Positions 43,950 to 55,945 are shown, counted from the stretch's first letter. The stretch is DNA of 64,000 bases from Carex sylvatica (GCA_964058845.1 CAXKVR010000157.1:124001-188000), one strand, 5' to 3'. Notes: generated by a model from the sequence alone, not told the origin. Numbers and translations: made by a program.

Positions 43950-44108
43950 AGTAGATTTTCAGAAAAATGAATTGTATTTTATTCCTTGTTCTCTTTGGGC
44001 CTATATAATCGTTACAACTTACATCAGAGTCCCTACAATTCTCTATAATCCTTTTTACCAAAAAGACCATATCAAAACTAGAAATAAAAAAACATACAAA
44101 TCTCAACA
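43950..44108 (-). repeat. Copia 5' LTR
   Basis: Starts (minus strand) TGTTGAGATTTGTATG and ends TCTACT just before the primer site. It is about 159 bp, short for a copia LTR but consistent with the other copy. Confidence 0.8.
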
Positions 44109-44340
44109 GAAACTAATTAATTATGATATTAACATTTTTCTAAAACGTGGTACATATTTTTTTATTTTCTTAATAAAGGGTAAACTAATGTATATTTAAT
44201 TAATTTAAAATGAATTTTAATAGGCAAAATAATAAATTGAGTAAATTTGTGAGTTTTTTAAATTCAGAAGAGTAAATATGATATTATGAAGTTTAGAGAG
44301 GAAAATAACATGTTGATGTACTGATGTTATAACTAATTAA
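44109..44340. mobile_element. Foldback MITE, right part
   Basis: The inverted counterpart of 31265-31621 beyond the copia insertion; see that entry for the paired words. Confidence 0.5.
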
Positions 44341-44445
44341 GGCAATGCTTCCCCATAAAAAAAAATAGTATATCTATTATCAACTTTAATTAACTAACAG
44401 ATAGAAATTAATATTGATATCGTTTTAGTAACTAGTAGAATCTAA

Positions 44446-44487
<42 letters not shown>

Positions 44488-47173
44488 GGCGTCGTAAGCT
44501 AAATTTTGGTGGTAAGATAAATGAAAAATTAAAAGAAGGAACAGACATGAACCGGTGGAGGGTCGTAGAATTCACTTAATTACCAGCAGTTGTAATTAAT
44601 TTGGAAGTAACGCTTAATTATTGCAGATGGGTGAATCGGTTACATCAGAGTTTACATGACGTAAAATTGCACTGTCTTTCTCTTGATCATTACTAGACGT
44701 CCTGATAAGACCTATGACTATGACCCACAAACCCAACAAATTAAAATCATGAAGGCTGTGATAGTCATACATAAATGAAGAATCGATATCACACAGAGAA
44801 TTTCAGAAATGCATCCTTTCAGCGACAACGCAAATTGAAAGGAGCTAGAATTATATGCATGTTTGTTGCATAATTGGGAAGTACGTACGTACGGCCTTTC
44901 CGCATTTGAGACAATATATATATATATATATATATTGTCCGACAAATAATTTTGCATACTGAAAATACATTTTTGTAACATATTCTAAATATATGTAGGA
45001 GAGAGAAATTGGCAAATTGAACGATATATAACTTGTACATTATTCTGAACCTTCAAAAAACATGCATGTACATTATTCTATTAGTGAATCTTTTTAATTA
45101 GACGCATTAATTGTACAATGTAACAACTAGGGTTGCATGCGAGTTGAGCTCGAGCCAGACTATATCTAGTTACATTAAACTAAAAATCGAGTCGAGCTCG
45201 AGTTGAAAATCAAACAAGATCATGCCAATCGAAGTATACATGAATCGAGCTCAGTTCCTAGCTAGCTAGGATTCATTATATTTCATGTTCAATAATCTTA
45301 AATAATATATGTTTATTATTTTCTAAAATTATATTTATTTATTAACTAATTAACATGTTTGTTTATTTAATAATAAAATTGTCAACAGTTACATCCTAAA
45401 CCATAAAAAAAAAAAATTACATTAGCGTATAGCTAGATATTCCAAATTAAATACATATTGTATATTAAGCTATGTCAAAAAGAGTTTTGAGTTAGGTTGA
45501 AATCAATTTTAAACAAGTCATGAGCTCCAACTTTTTCTTGCATCCTAAAATGTAAGGTGAATTGAATTGCGGTATATATAGCCGATCGATCATCGTTGCC
45601 AATTACTCCAATATTCAATAACCAGGAAAATAAACAACCTAAGAACTGCAGTTTCAATTAAAACAATTCAAGTATTTCAGTCCCTTGCTAGATATCAGAT
45701 GTAGTACGTGTAGTGTAGAAGGAAGGATTATTTCATATCAATTCAAGCAGAGACTAATATATTAACATGTTTGTATAAATTTTCTATAAAAGAATCTGCA
45801 AGTTTTAGAGGTGATATTAAACCTTTTTTGTATTTGAAGGCAAACACATTATGCACCGCTAGCTTCAATATTACTACTAGATACTTAGTAGACATACATA
45901 TATACTATATATCATGGACGGTAGGCGGAGGAAGAGATAGAGATGTAGAACCAGATCAGGCAATTAATTAAGAAATCTCGCTCCTAATTAAAGTACAGGG
46001 ATCCTAAGGCAAATTAAATCACAAGTTTGGTTATCCAAACTCCAAAGAGAGAAATGCCAAGAAGAACAAACCACAGATTACATACAAACTATTCACCATC
46101 AATTACTTCAACCAAAATCACATTCAATTCTGTTGTACTTTTTCAGATGCTGATCGAAAGTTGCTAAACTAACTAACTGCATTGCATTTAATTGGCTAAT
46201 ATTATATATGCATAACTTCTCTGAGAGAATTAATCTATATATATTTCCAATTGTGGTAATTTAATTAATTAGTTTGCTATTTCTACACTTTATCGTGTTT
46301 AATTGGAAGGGAAATCATGACCAAGTCATGGAGTGGTTAATATTGGAATTATCGTACATCTTGCGATCGGGACTAACAAAAAGAACTGGTAGCTAGTTCA
46401 TGGCTCGCTCAAGATATATCGGTTCGAAAAAAAACTTGTAATTAAATAGTTAATTTGTTTGATTTTGGTTCAGCTCGTGATTAGTGAGTTTAAACTTGAT
46501 TCAACTTGACTTGCGTTGGGCTCGTCTTAATTATTTAATTTCGATCTTAATCGGCTCGTTGCAAGAAAAATATGAAGATATATATATATATATATATATA
46601 TTGCTACCTTTTTCACCATCTTAATTTCTTTGTATCCATCAGCTGGACTCCATTTATTTGCTATATTTTGATTTTTGAGAGGTGTGTTAGAGAAATCCGA
46701 TAATGAGCAGATTGTAACATCTTTACTTGACAATGAGTTTTAATTATTAAAGAAATATATATATATCACACTCTACTTTTAATTTCACCTAGCTAGATAT
46801 ATATATAGCGGGACCGTTCGATCTGTCTGTAAATATAAAATTATGAATCATTCTGTGAATCTAAATAAGAGCGCAAATCCTTTTATGTAGCCAATGCAGC
46901 CAACGGTCGGCGCTCCAAACTGTATATCAGATTAATTGGGAGCTCGATCAATTTATTCACGTGTATATATTATATAGTCAAATTAAGCGCACTAGCAAAA
47001 AATTAAACTATATATATTTGGTGGGTAATTCTAGCTAGCTCTCATTTGATTTGGATACATATGTTTGTCTGTTTTCCAGTACACACATGCATATATGCAC
47101 TTGTTCATTTAATATCACGTACGTCTAGCTAGCTAATTAGCTAAGCTAGTAGTTAATAATTATCAAGTACGTA

Positions 47174-47213
<40 letters not shown>

Positions 47214-47631
47214 ACGCGTGCATTTGTTACTATATGTTTGTCTCTTCTAAATTAATTAATCTCACCGCACTTAATTAATTTCCAGATGTGATTTTTTACA
47301 ACGCATTACAAATGAAACTACTAGCTAGACTACTGTAACTGTAGCCAACTAGCTAGCCATATGTATGTATATATATATATATATATATATAGTGGGCCTT
47401 TCATTTCTTATTAATTGTACAGTGCAATAAAGTCCGAAATTTAGGCCCGAATATGTCCAAAAGCTTTTTGGGCTGTCTCATCAGTCCCAAAGACATGACA
47501 GTATTGTTTTTTAGCGATTTTAGATTATAGCTAGGGATTACGTACGTACGTACCTTGTGTTATGATTTTATATTTATGAGATCATATATGGCTTTCAAGT
47601 TCTCATTATTAATTAGAATATATACGATGAG
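44341..47631. other. Intergenic with AT and GA microsatellites, no gene seen
   Basis: (TA)n runs lie at about 44454-44482, 44914-44936, 46579-46601 and 47368-47392, and a (GA)n run of 31 bp at 47181-47211. 45120-45260 and 46380-46560 share gagctcgag / ggctcg words that recall hAT subterminal repeats, but no ends or TSD could be set. No coding sequence was recognised. Confidence 0.5.
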
Positions 47632-47925
47632 AGTGATTACTGTGCATTCATATGCATATGGGTCGAGATACATATGGTCTAAATTTGAAATTTCAAAATT
47701 TAAAAAGTCGATCTAAACCGTTAATCTTGTTCTCCATATTAATATGTGCTTGGAGATCAAATTTTATATTTTTCTGAATTTTGTTACTATTTATTAAGTC
47801 ATTTTAAAAATTGTTGATCCAACGATGGCTGCACAAAACAGTAAAATCAGCAGCCACCGTTGGATCAACAATTTTAAATTTGAACCGTATGTATTTCGGT
47901 CTATATGCATACGAATGCACATTAG

Positions 47926-47930
<5 letters not shown>
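47632..47930. mobile_element. Foldback MITE, 299 bp
   Basis: The ends agtgattactgtgcattcat and atgcatacgaatgcacattagtcact are inverted copies. The interior arms (gttctccatattaatatg, tgttgatccaacgatggctg and its mirror cagccaccgttggatcaaca) equal the core of the MITEs at 48430-49524, though the termini differ. Confidence 0.7.
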
Positions 47931-47962
<32 letters not shown>

Positions 47963-48429
47963 CTATATTTGAAATATGTTCAACATTTAGTATGACATAA
48001 GTATTCATTTTTTTTCTCTTTTTTATTCATAAGAAAAGAGTACATACTCCTATAATGGCTCCTCCCTCATAAAATATACAATATATTTACCACTAAAACT
48101 ATAACAATCTCTATTTTTCTCTCTCTCTTATAATTAATTGTTTTTTTCTCTCTCTACTGTAATTGTTATTTTAATAAAAATTAAAAATTAAGTCATCTAA
48201 CTATAAATTCTATATGAATTTTGAACCTATAACTTTGATCTCACACAAGGACTAACTCTATATAATTGTAAAACTCTTCTTATAAGTAATATAAATTATA
48301 CTATACTGGTGGCTGAGACTTTTACCAGCCACACATTTTTTGTTAAATTATTCGTATTATTTAATTTGCGTTTTGTTGTGCGGTCATTCTATAGTTATCA
48401 TATATATATATATATATATATATATAGTG

Positions 48430-49204
48430 GTTGGCTACTATGCTTATATAAGCATATTCCTACATATGCTTATAACTCATTTTTGTGTTTTCAATGTTCA
48501 AATGGTCGATCGGAACCGTTCATATTGTTCTCCATATTAATATGTACTTGGAGACTAAATTTTATATTTTTCTGAATTTTTTACTATTTATTAAGCCACT
48601 TTGAAAATCGTTGATCCAACGGTGGCTTCTGATTTTACTGTTTTGTTAAGCCACCGTTGGATCAACGATTTTCAAAGTGGCTTAATAAATAGTAAACAAA
48701 TTCAGAAAAATATAAAATTTAGTCTCCAAGCACATATTAATATAGAGATTACATCTGACGGTTCAGATTGACCATTTGGACATTGAAAACACAAAAATGA
48801 GTTATAAGCATATCCCCACATATGCTTATAACTCATTTTTGTGTTTTCAATGTCCAAATGGTCAATCTGAACCGTCAGATGTAATCTCTATAGTGAAATG
48901 TGCTTGGAGACTAAATTTTACATTTTTCTGAATTTGTTTACTATTTATTAAGCCATTTTGAAAATCGCTGATCCAACGGTGGCTTAACAAAACAGTAAAA
49001 TCAAAAGCCACCGTTGGATCAGCGATTTTCAAAGTGACTTAATAAATAGTAAAAAAATTCATAAAAATGTAAAATTTGGTCTCTAAGCACATTTCAGTAT
49101 AGAGATCACATCTAACGGTTCAGATCGACCATTTGGACATTGAAAACACAAAAATGAGTTATAAGCATATGTGGAGATATGTTTATATAAGCATAGTAGC
49201 CAAC
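48430..49204. mobile_element. Double foldback MITE (four alternating arms)
   Basis: It begins gttggctactatgcttata and ends in the mirror tataagcatagtagccaac at 49204. In between are four arms in order forward, reverse, forward, reverse, each with 'ttggagac..aaatttta' and a 'gatccaacggtggct' / 'agccaccgttggatc' pair at the hairpin centres (about 48613-48663 and 48969-49020). This looks like two tandem hairpins that share the middle terminus (48795-48835). Flanks are (TA)n, consistent with insertion in TA-rich DNA. Confidence 0.75.
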
Positions 49205-49219
49205 CTCTATATATATATA

Positions 49220-49524
49220 TGCTTGGAGACCAAATTTTACATTTTTAAGAATTTTTTTTACTATTTATTAAGCCACTTTAAAAATCACTAATCCAACGGT
49301 GGCTTCTGATTTTACTATTTTGTTAAGCCACCGTTGTATCAGCGATTTTCAAAGTGACTTAATAAATAGTAAAAAATTTCAGAAAAATGTCAAATTTGGT
49401 CTCCAAGCACATTTTAATATAAAGATCACATCTAACGGTTCAGATCGACCATTTGGACATTAGAAACATAAAAATGAGTTATAAACATATGTGAGGATAT
49501 GCTTATATAAGCATAGTAGCCAAC
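49220..49524. mobile_element. Third MITE hairpin, left end truncated
   Basis: It starts inside the left arm (gcttggagaccaaatttta) and ends with gcatagtagccaac at 49524. The hairpin centre is at about 49291-49345. It is followed by (CT)n and (TA)n. Confidence 0.65.
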
Positions 49525-49527
49525 CCC

Positions 49528-49571
<44 letters not shown>

Positions 49572-49603
<32 letters not shown>

Positions 49604-51240
49604 ATAAGTAGTGGATTTTCCACCGATTTCATATTGAAACCAAAATTACTTTCTATATGGTACCCAAAATGGATACCAAAATCAGAAGTATAGAATTCAT
49701 ACAGACATCAGTTTTTTTGAAATAGAAAAGCAACAGAACATATACATACAGAAACACAAAAGCATATAACTAGCTAAACTTTAAGAAAAAAAAAACAGTT
49801 GACAAATCTATTCCAAGGCTGCCCAATTCACACCATCATCTTCATTCGGTTCTACGCCAAACATTGGACTTTGGTGGCTGCCGTTGCCACCATCCCGAGG
49901 TGAAATATGGGGGGTTTCTTCTACCAAGGACAGCAGTGGGTCTACTGTTTGAGTAGTGTCCATGCTGCTTATGCCCTCCTCCTAAATCTGATCTGGGAGG
50001 TCCTTAACATCAGATGGCAGCATTAAACTCAATTTAAGTAAAGAGTTTTTAGGTATATAATTACACCAAAGGTGAGCTAAAGAAATAATTTTAGTACCAA
50101 TTGACTTAATAGAAAGGAGAGAAGAATTATTAAAGCAAACCCTATTTCTCTCTAACCAGATTGTTCAGATGACAGAGGCCTAAACCCTAAACCCTATCCT
50201 TAGATAAAGGGTCAACATGTAAGACAAAACCGCCTATCTCACTGATAAGACGATCAAACTCAGAACTATGCAACAATGCTGAGTGGAGGCCATAAATCTT
50301 GACCCAAAAAGCCAAAGGCTCCCAACTACCATCATAGACGGCCGGATCAAAAACCTCAAGGGAAAAAACAATGTCTCCCAGTAAAATCTTTCTCTCTTTT
50401 AGGGCAATAGAGCGCCAAGTTGGATCAGGAGGTTGAAGCAAGAAATAGTCATCCGATAAAGGAACAACCTTCCAGATAAAATGCTCAACTGGGAAACGCT
50501 CAATCAAACGAGACTGAATAAAGGTTGCACCCTTACGATAATGGTCCTTGATCACCATCCCTCGTCTAAGAATCTCCTCAAAATCACAAATAGACTGTGT
50601 GCACCCAAAGCGCATAACAGGGAGCGAACTACCAAAAGCTTTCATCTCAAGGGTTAAAGGAGGTCGAGAAGAGGAGGGAAACATGGTGATTGCTTTGCAA
50701 GTATGCGATCGATGACCTAGACGATTGCAAGCAAATAAAACTAAAGCATTATGACAAGATTTCACTAGATGGCCTCGATCGCCACAGCGAAAGCAAACAA
50801 TGGTGCCTTTCTTTACGGAGGAAGAGAGAGTGGATAGCTTAGATTGAAGACTTGCTTCGCAGTAGAAGCCCTAGAAGTCTTTGGATTCGTCAGATTGGAT
50901 GTGGCACAAAGGATCGCAACAGACACAAAGGATCGAGAAGAGTGAGGGGGGTTGGAGGGTCGCTAAAGAGAATCAATGCTGACCTCGGGGGGATATGAAA
51001 TGGAGGGAGAATGATGCGAGGGATCTAACTCACCCCCGGTAAGAGAAATCTCTCTAGATGGAGACATATGGACCTGTAGTGGCTCAGGCTGCGTGACAAG
51101 CTTCTGCTGAGTCGGTGCTTGAATTTGGCGAGCGTAGTCCAAGAATCGCAACATGGACGCCTCCATCTCGACGAGCACAGAGGGAAAGTCATAAAGAAAA
51201 GAAGAGGCCAAAAGTAGGCCGAGAACTAAGATCTTCAATT
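49572..51240 (-). pseudogene. Non-LTR retrotransposon (LINE) remnant, internally deleted
   Basis: Read on the minus strand it starts near 51240 and ends in a long A-tract (the T-run 49572-49602). The first part is ORF1-like: a ...WKVVPLSDDYFLLQPPDP.., FWVKIYGLHSALLHSSEFDR, EIGGFVLHVDPLSKD region of DUF4283 type (50570-50200), and before it a zinc knuckle CFRCGDRGHLVKSC (about 50800-50760) and a second one with its first cysteine lost (ACNRLGHRSHTC). Straight after 50187, in another frame, comes TIWLERNRVCFNNSSL, typical of the very end of the LINE reverse transcriptase. The endonuclease and most of the reverse transcriptase are missing. No gene function remains. Confidence 0.6.
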
Positions 51241-52070
51241 TCTGGTGAATCTTGGCCCAAGAGCAAATTTTGAATAGTAATCATATATATTATATATATA
51301 ATTCTGCGCATAAATCCAACAAGGGGGTATCAAAGAGTGTCTACTCCAAAATCCAACAACTGGTACCACAGCGACAGCGATCATAGGTGCATGTTACTTC
51401 ATACACAATTGATGTGCAACTGATGATTTTGGCATGTAACTAGACTAACCTTGTTTTTTTTTATTTTTTATTTTAGATGTTGATTCTCATATTAAATAAA
51501 ATAACTATTATTAGTTTGTTAATAATTAATTAGCTCGATCGTCATTCAAGTCCTATATATACCTAATCTTGTAACATATATGTACATGTTGTAACCAACA
51601 ACTAAAGAGCCTCTAATAGCTAGCCGCTCTATGACCGCTATTTAAATTATGAATTTTGTCACAAACATTAAATACATTACTAGATAATGGAATTAAAAAT
51701 AATTCTCCCTAAAAAAAATAATGTATATTATTTGTTGCCAATTTGTTTTTACAAGAAATAAATAGATAATATTTTAAATTTTGATTTACTTTAGTTGTAT
51801 GTTAAAATAATTAATGTATAATATTTACATACAATTGCAATTGTTAAAAGGTGTATTAGGTGATGAGACTACTGTTGTTCTAGCAATAATTTTTTTTCGT
51901 CTATTTGACTAATTTGCAAAAATATACAATTGTTGAATTTTAAGATTTATTTTATTTTTAGAGTTATGCAGTTCAAGCTAATTGAAATTACAATATGGAT
52001 TACTTGAACTGAAGTAATCATAAAGACACTTATCAAGATTTTAAATTTTAATATTTTAAACTTGATAAAG
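51241..52070. other. AT-rich, no gene seen
   Basis: No open frame, array or terminus recognised. Confidence 0.5.
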
Positions 52071-52079
52071 TGTGTTTTA

Positions 52080-52800
52080 TGTTGTTTCAACAGGATACAA
52101 ATGTTGGTAACGTTTGTAAAACGTTATAACGATTTAACTTGTAAGAAAACGCTAAGGGACGGCTTGATCAAATACAGATTTAACCTCAAACGTTACAGAC
52201 ATTTTATAAACGTTGTAACGTTTTAATTAAATTCATGTTTTCAAAAATTCTATTTTTGATCAAGTTTTATAAAACCAAATCGTTATGAATGTTTTATAAT
52301 CGTTGGTAACATTTTGATCGATATCACAGAAAAAAAAAATCTAAATTCAAATTGAGCTAAAATGTTATAACGTCTTATAAAATATCTATAACGTTTTAAA
52401 ACGTCTGTAACGTTTTAAGTCAAATTGTTTTTTCTGGAGCTGTCTCTATAAATAGGACTTTGGGCTTTCCTCCCAAACTAATCTAGCCGACCCTATACTG
52501 TTTTTCTGTGAGCTTGGTTCCTCCATTGTTGATTGAGCTGAAATCTTCAATATCTCTCAAACAACCTCAAACTCAATTCACTAAGTTTGAGTTAGATTAG
52601 GTTAGAATGAGATCTTGAGTGTTATTCTGGAGGATTTAAACTTTGAGACTTTGTTCTTGCTTTGAGTTGGCCGTGTGACTTCCCGTTTGTTGTAAGAACT
52701 CACCGGTTTTCTTCTCTAGTTAGCCGTGTGACTTCCCGTTGGTTGTAAGGACTCACCGGTTCATAAGTTGTAATCCTTTCGTATTAAATAATAGAAAGAT
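52080..52800 (+). repeat. Probable solo LTR or LTR fragment (boundaries not set)
   Basis: 52080-52425 holds a cluster of AACGTTATAACG / TTATAAACGTTGTAACGTT words. A TATA box in ctctataaatag (52445-52456) follows, then a leader with 'ctcaactcaaattcactaag'-like text and a duplicated gccgtgtgacttcccgtt..ttgtaag..actcaccggtt block (52669-52710, 52722-52765). Word cluster, TATA and transcribed region in this order fit U3-R-U5 of an LTR. Terminal TG/CA and TSD could not be placed. Confidence 0.45.
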
Positions 52801-53248
52801 GCATCTAGAAGAGATTGCGAAGTTCCGAAGACGTATGTCTTTGTTTTACCAAACTCCGTTATCATACGTGTACTACAACAGAAGCAAGTTTCTGCGATCA
52901 GTTTCTGCGACCGGGTATTTCACCAGTCGCTGAAACTAAATTTCTCCAAAAAAAAAAAAAAAAATTAATTTTATACGGCGACCACAGTTGCTGAAACTTT
53001 TTGCGTGAAAAAAAGAGGCGCCAGAACCATTCTCTCCACGCGCGCCAACCCTAGCCTCCGCCGATCCTCTCCTCAGACGCACCATCTCTCTCCCTTGCTC
53101 TCTCGCCTCAGACCAGATCCCCTCAGCATGAGCGCCAGCACCGATCCTGGCAACTCCGATCTCATGGCTGATCGCCGCCAAGGCTGATCGCGCCAGATCC
53201 TACCGAGTCGGAAACACAACCCATATCTTATCTAAATGTCCTATTTTA

Positions 53249-53595
53249 GATGAGAAGGATGACATGGTGAAAGCCGATTCAACAAAATTCCAAAATATTA
53301 TCACTGAAGTCGAGAGCTTGCATCAATTTGGTAAAACTCTCCCTACATAATTGTAATTTTGGATTGATAAGACAAGGTATTGTGAGGTGGAAAGCTTTTA
53401 TTCCAATAAATTTGGAGAATCCCCTGACTGTAGCATTTGAGGAAAAAAAAACTCAATTTTGTAATGTAATTTGAGGAAAAAAAAACTGTTTTTTAGTTTT
53501 TGATTGTAATACCATGGTTTTGTTTTCAGTTCAAAATCCAAGAGCGCAAGTGGCTAATGCTGAGGCACTATTAGACATAGCAAGGAGATGGCAAG
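53249..53595 (+). pseudogene. Captured fragment of an NSE4-like gene (SMC5/6 complex kleisin)
   Basis: Exon 1 (to 53330) reads DEKDDMVKADSTKFQNIITE and VESLHQF and has a donor g|gtaaaa. Exon 2 (53530-53595, after ttttcag) reads VQNPRAQVANAEALLDIA; the split V codon joins exactly. This order (KADSTKF..EV..LH..VQ.PR.QVA.AEALLDIA) is the N-terminal part of plant NSE4, the kleisin of the SMC5/6 DNA-repair complex. Identification is from memory of the family. Only about 50 residues are kept; after IARRWQ the sequence leaves the family. It cannot make NSE4. Confidence 0.62.
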
Positions 53596-53652
53596 GTTAG
53601 GGTACAATGCTTTAGATTATGAACTTTTGTATCTTGGCATGCAATTTTGCAG

Positions 53653-54392
53653 ATAATTGGGTGTTTTCGTACAATATTGTCGACCCATTGAAACCAGCAA
53701 ATAACCTTGCCGTAGAGTCAGCAGAGGCAAGTTTTTATTGTTTTATATTGATCTCTCTATTAGATCCTTCCAATTTTCCAATTTAGCCCGAGCTTGCCTC
53801 AATTGGGCCTCTGAATTGAACTTCTAATTCAACACTAAATTTTTGATGGTAAGAATCCAACTCCATTTGTCTTACTGGCATGAAATCAGGGTCATTCTAG
53901 AGAAGCAGGGCGGAAAAAAAAAATACTGGTAATCAGATACCAGGATGTCAGAAGAGGAGAATGGTTTTACAAGCAGCCCCTCAGCATTTTAACTTTTCAC
54001 ATAAAGGAAAAAGGGCGGGTAGTTTAGGTCTGTTACATTTCAAGGTAGATAGCTAGTTTAATTTAATGTTTCTTTTACTCTTCTTTTACTATTCTATCTT
54101 TTAAGAAATACTGTAATTTTTAGATTTCTGTTTTTACTTTCTACAATGTAAGGTTTCAAGTCATTTTGGCTTTCAATAAAATACACCTAGGGGTTTTTTC
54201 TCAAAAACAAAATAAATTAGATTCAATTGTACTACAACTCTTAGTTGCAATTAACCAACAATTTGCTTAACTTCTGACAATTCTAAACTTCTTTATAAAA
54301 ACAGGCAGCTTTTACCGGATACGTAGTGCATTTGTTTTTGGGGCCCGCAAGCTAGGACAGATAGTCTCCCTGCCTACTCTATACCTGATGAG
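53653..54392 (+). pseudogene. Captured fragment of a plant nucleotidyltransferase (PAP/OAS1 substrate-binding type)
   Basis: Exon 1 (53653-53730) reads YNIVDPLKPANNL, then in a shifted frame GRRVSRG. Exon 2 (54305-54392) reads FYRIRSAFVFGARKLGQIVS and ends in a GATGAG|GT donor. The pair DPL..NNLGRSVS and FYRIRSAF.FGARKLG is characteristic of plant nucleotidyltransferases of the non-canonical poly(A)-polymerase-like group (TRF4-like proteins with a PAP/OAS1 substrate-binding region). A 1-nt change breaks exon 1. The source gene is unrelated to the NSE4 piece just upstream. No function is expected. Confidence 0.6.
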
Positions 54393-55608
54393 GTCAGCAC
54401 CTTCTTTTTGCCTACTTCACTCTAAACTGTTCAAGTTAAAATAGTAGCGGTTCGTTTGATATTAAACTCGACTCTATTTACATGGCCTGACCATCAAGAA
54501 ACAAAGCTGACTCATATCTCCCCTTTTTGCTTAATAGGTTTCATAGGTGTAAATGATAAATTTAGTTTTGAACCATTTAATTGAATGGACAAACATGGAT
54601 TTAATTGAAGAGTATAGTTTCATTGTACTTTACCTCAAGTTACTGGTATAAGGGGTGAACCATTATTTTTGAGTTATAAACCTCATATCTCCCTTTTTTT
54701 TTGTCTAATGCTATTTTTTTTATATTCTTTTGAATGGATAAGATGATTGTATGAACTGACAATTTAGTTATCTAGGTAGCGGCACTTGGTGAAGGTGTAT
54801 CGATGTAAGCGAAGCTATTAAGTAGATAAGCATTGTGATTTATAAATAATTATGTGACATTTGTATTCTTTAAAAATGCAGTGATATATTTTAATGACAC
54901 CACTATGATGAATTTGGATTTAATTTTATGCAGTTTAGGCCCAAATTTTTTATTAACACCAATTAAGCTGTCTTAATTATGCCATCTTTGTTTCTATGAA
55001 ATCATTTATTTTTAGAAAAATGGTGAGCTCCCTGACGAATCAAAAGACGAGTTGTGAATGAAATATTAGATAAACTCTTTTGAGTAGGAAACTGGATGAG
55101 ATAACATATACTTGTATAATAATTTGAATGTTAAGGTCATATCAGTTTTAGGTAACATATGCTTGTATATAAAAATTTCTGGGTAATTTTATTTTGGGTA
55201 TACTATTGCATCTTCTTTGGTATTATTGGCATATGCTGATTTACAATTGAATCTATCTATTGTGTATGTTTTGAGAAAAGTAAAATAAAAAGATCCAAAA
55301 AACTAACAGAAAAGTAAATAACAAAAAAAAAAAAAAGCTGACAGAATAGTATCAGCGATCGGGCTTGACTATCAACGATCGTTTTATACGGTTGCAGATA
55401 TTTTTTTCTGACATCAGCAAAAAATAATAGTGATAAAAAAAAATTGGTTGCAGAAAAACTATCTGTGACCGGATGACGTCATTCAGCGACCGGTGACGTC
55501 ATCAGAAGAGTATCTGCGACAATGCTTACTGTGATCGGAATTTTTGTGACCGATTTTCACCTTCTGTGACCGGTTTCTTGGTCGCAGAAAGCCGGATCTG
55601 CTGTAGTG

Positions 55609-55765
55609 GTGTCAATTATTTCTAAACTCATTTATTTATTTTCAGTTTTTGGTGTCAATTATCCCTACAAGTACAATTAATACACCAACTATTAACTGTT
55701 TCAAAAAGTGAAATAGTTAATAAGTATTATTTCATTATATTGATTTTAGTTCACACGGTGTTCTT
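55609..55765. other. Short spacer between CACTA 2 and PMD element 2
   Basis: 157 bp of AT-rich sequence with 'ttggtgtcaattat' near its start; nothing recognised. Confidence 0.5.
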
Positions 55766-55945
55766 TTCCCGACATTTTTAAAAATACCCAAAAAAAAAAA
55801 CAAATTGTTAAAAATAACAGGGTTCCAGCCAAATTTTTAAAAATGTCCTGACCGCCTAAAAATTAGGCGGTCCGGAATTAAAATTCCTAACCGCCTAAAA
55901 ATGGGGCGGTCCGGAATTTTAATTCCTGACCGCCTAAAAATGGGG
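55766..55945 (+). repeat. Left terminus-like frame and word cluster of PMD element 2
   Basis: ccgacatttttaaaaatacc (about 55771) and a second aatttttaaaaatg (55831) frame the words. Then gaccgcctaaaaattaggcg, accgcctaaaaatggggcgg and gaccgcctaaaaatggggcg follow (55850-55950), each an imperfect palindrome of CCGCC/GGCGG ending in gtccgg. The same frame with other words is at 4163-4266. Confidence 0.6.

Larger units (their letters stand above)
31622..44108 (-). mobile_element. Ty1-copia retrotransposon, TSD GAAAC, split by a gypsy element
   Basis: The ~160-bp LTRs lie at 31622-31786 and 43950-44108 and start TGTTGAG (changed to TATTGAG in the 3' copy). GAAAC flanks both sides (31617-31621, 44109-44113). 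Gag zinc knuckle, protease, integrase, reverse transcriptase and RNase H follow in copia order on the minus strand. Next to the 5' LTR, tgatatcggagc (43938-43949 on the complement) resembles the initiator tRNA-Met site tggtatcagagc. A purine-rich tract (ttgagagggagta) precedes the 3' LTR. Without the gypsy insert the element is about 5.06 kb, a usual length. Several stops and frameshifts show it is dead. Confidence 0.88.
52871..55608. mobile_element. CACTA transposon 2, non-autonomous, 2738 bp, TSD GTG, carrying gene fragments
   Basis: The left end tactacaacagaag..tttctgcgatc (first C of CACTA changed to T) and the right end, read inward, cactacagcagatc..tttctgcgacc form the inverted repeat. 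GTG lies at 52868-52870 and 55609-55611. Both subterminal regions carry ttctgcgacc / ggtcgcagaa words (52892-52932; 55360-55595). It has no transposase. Between the ends lie pieces of two unrelated host genes, both on the plus strand with their introns. This is the Pack-CACTA pattern of gene capture. Confidence 0.87.

Noticed and set aside
43493..43970. Overlapping open frames rich in R, E and K
   Set aside because: They lie in the copia leader on the strand opposite to the element; purine-rich composition explains them.
31622..44108. A pararetrovirus insertion
   Set aside because: Flanking LTRs, a tRNA-Met-like primer site and copia domain order identify a retrotransposon; no movement or coat protein motifs were seen.
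45120..46565. Possible hAT non-autonomous element with gagctcgag words
   Set aside because: The left end tagggttgcatgcgag looks right, but no matching right end or 8-bp duplication was found.
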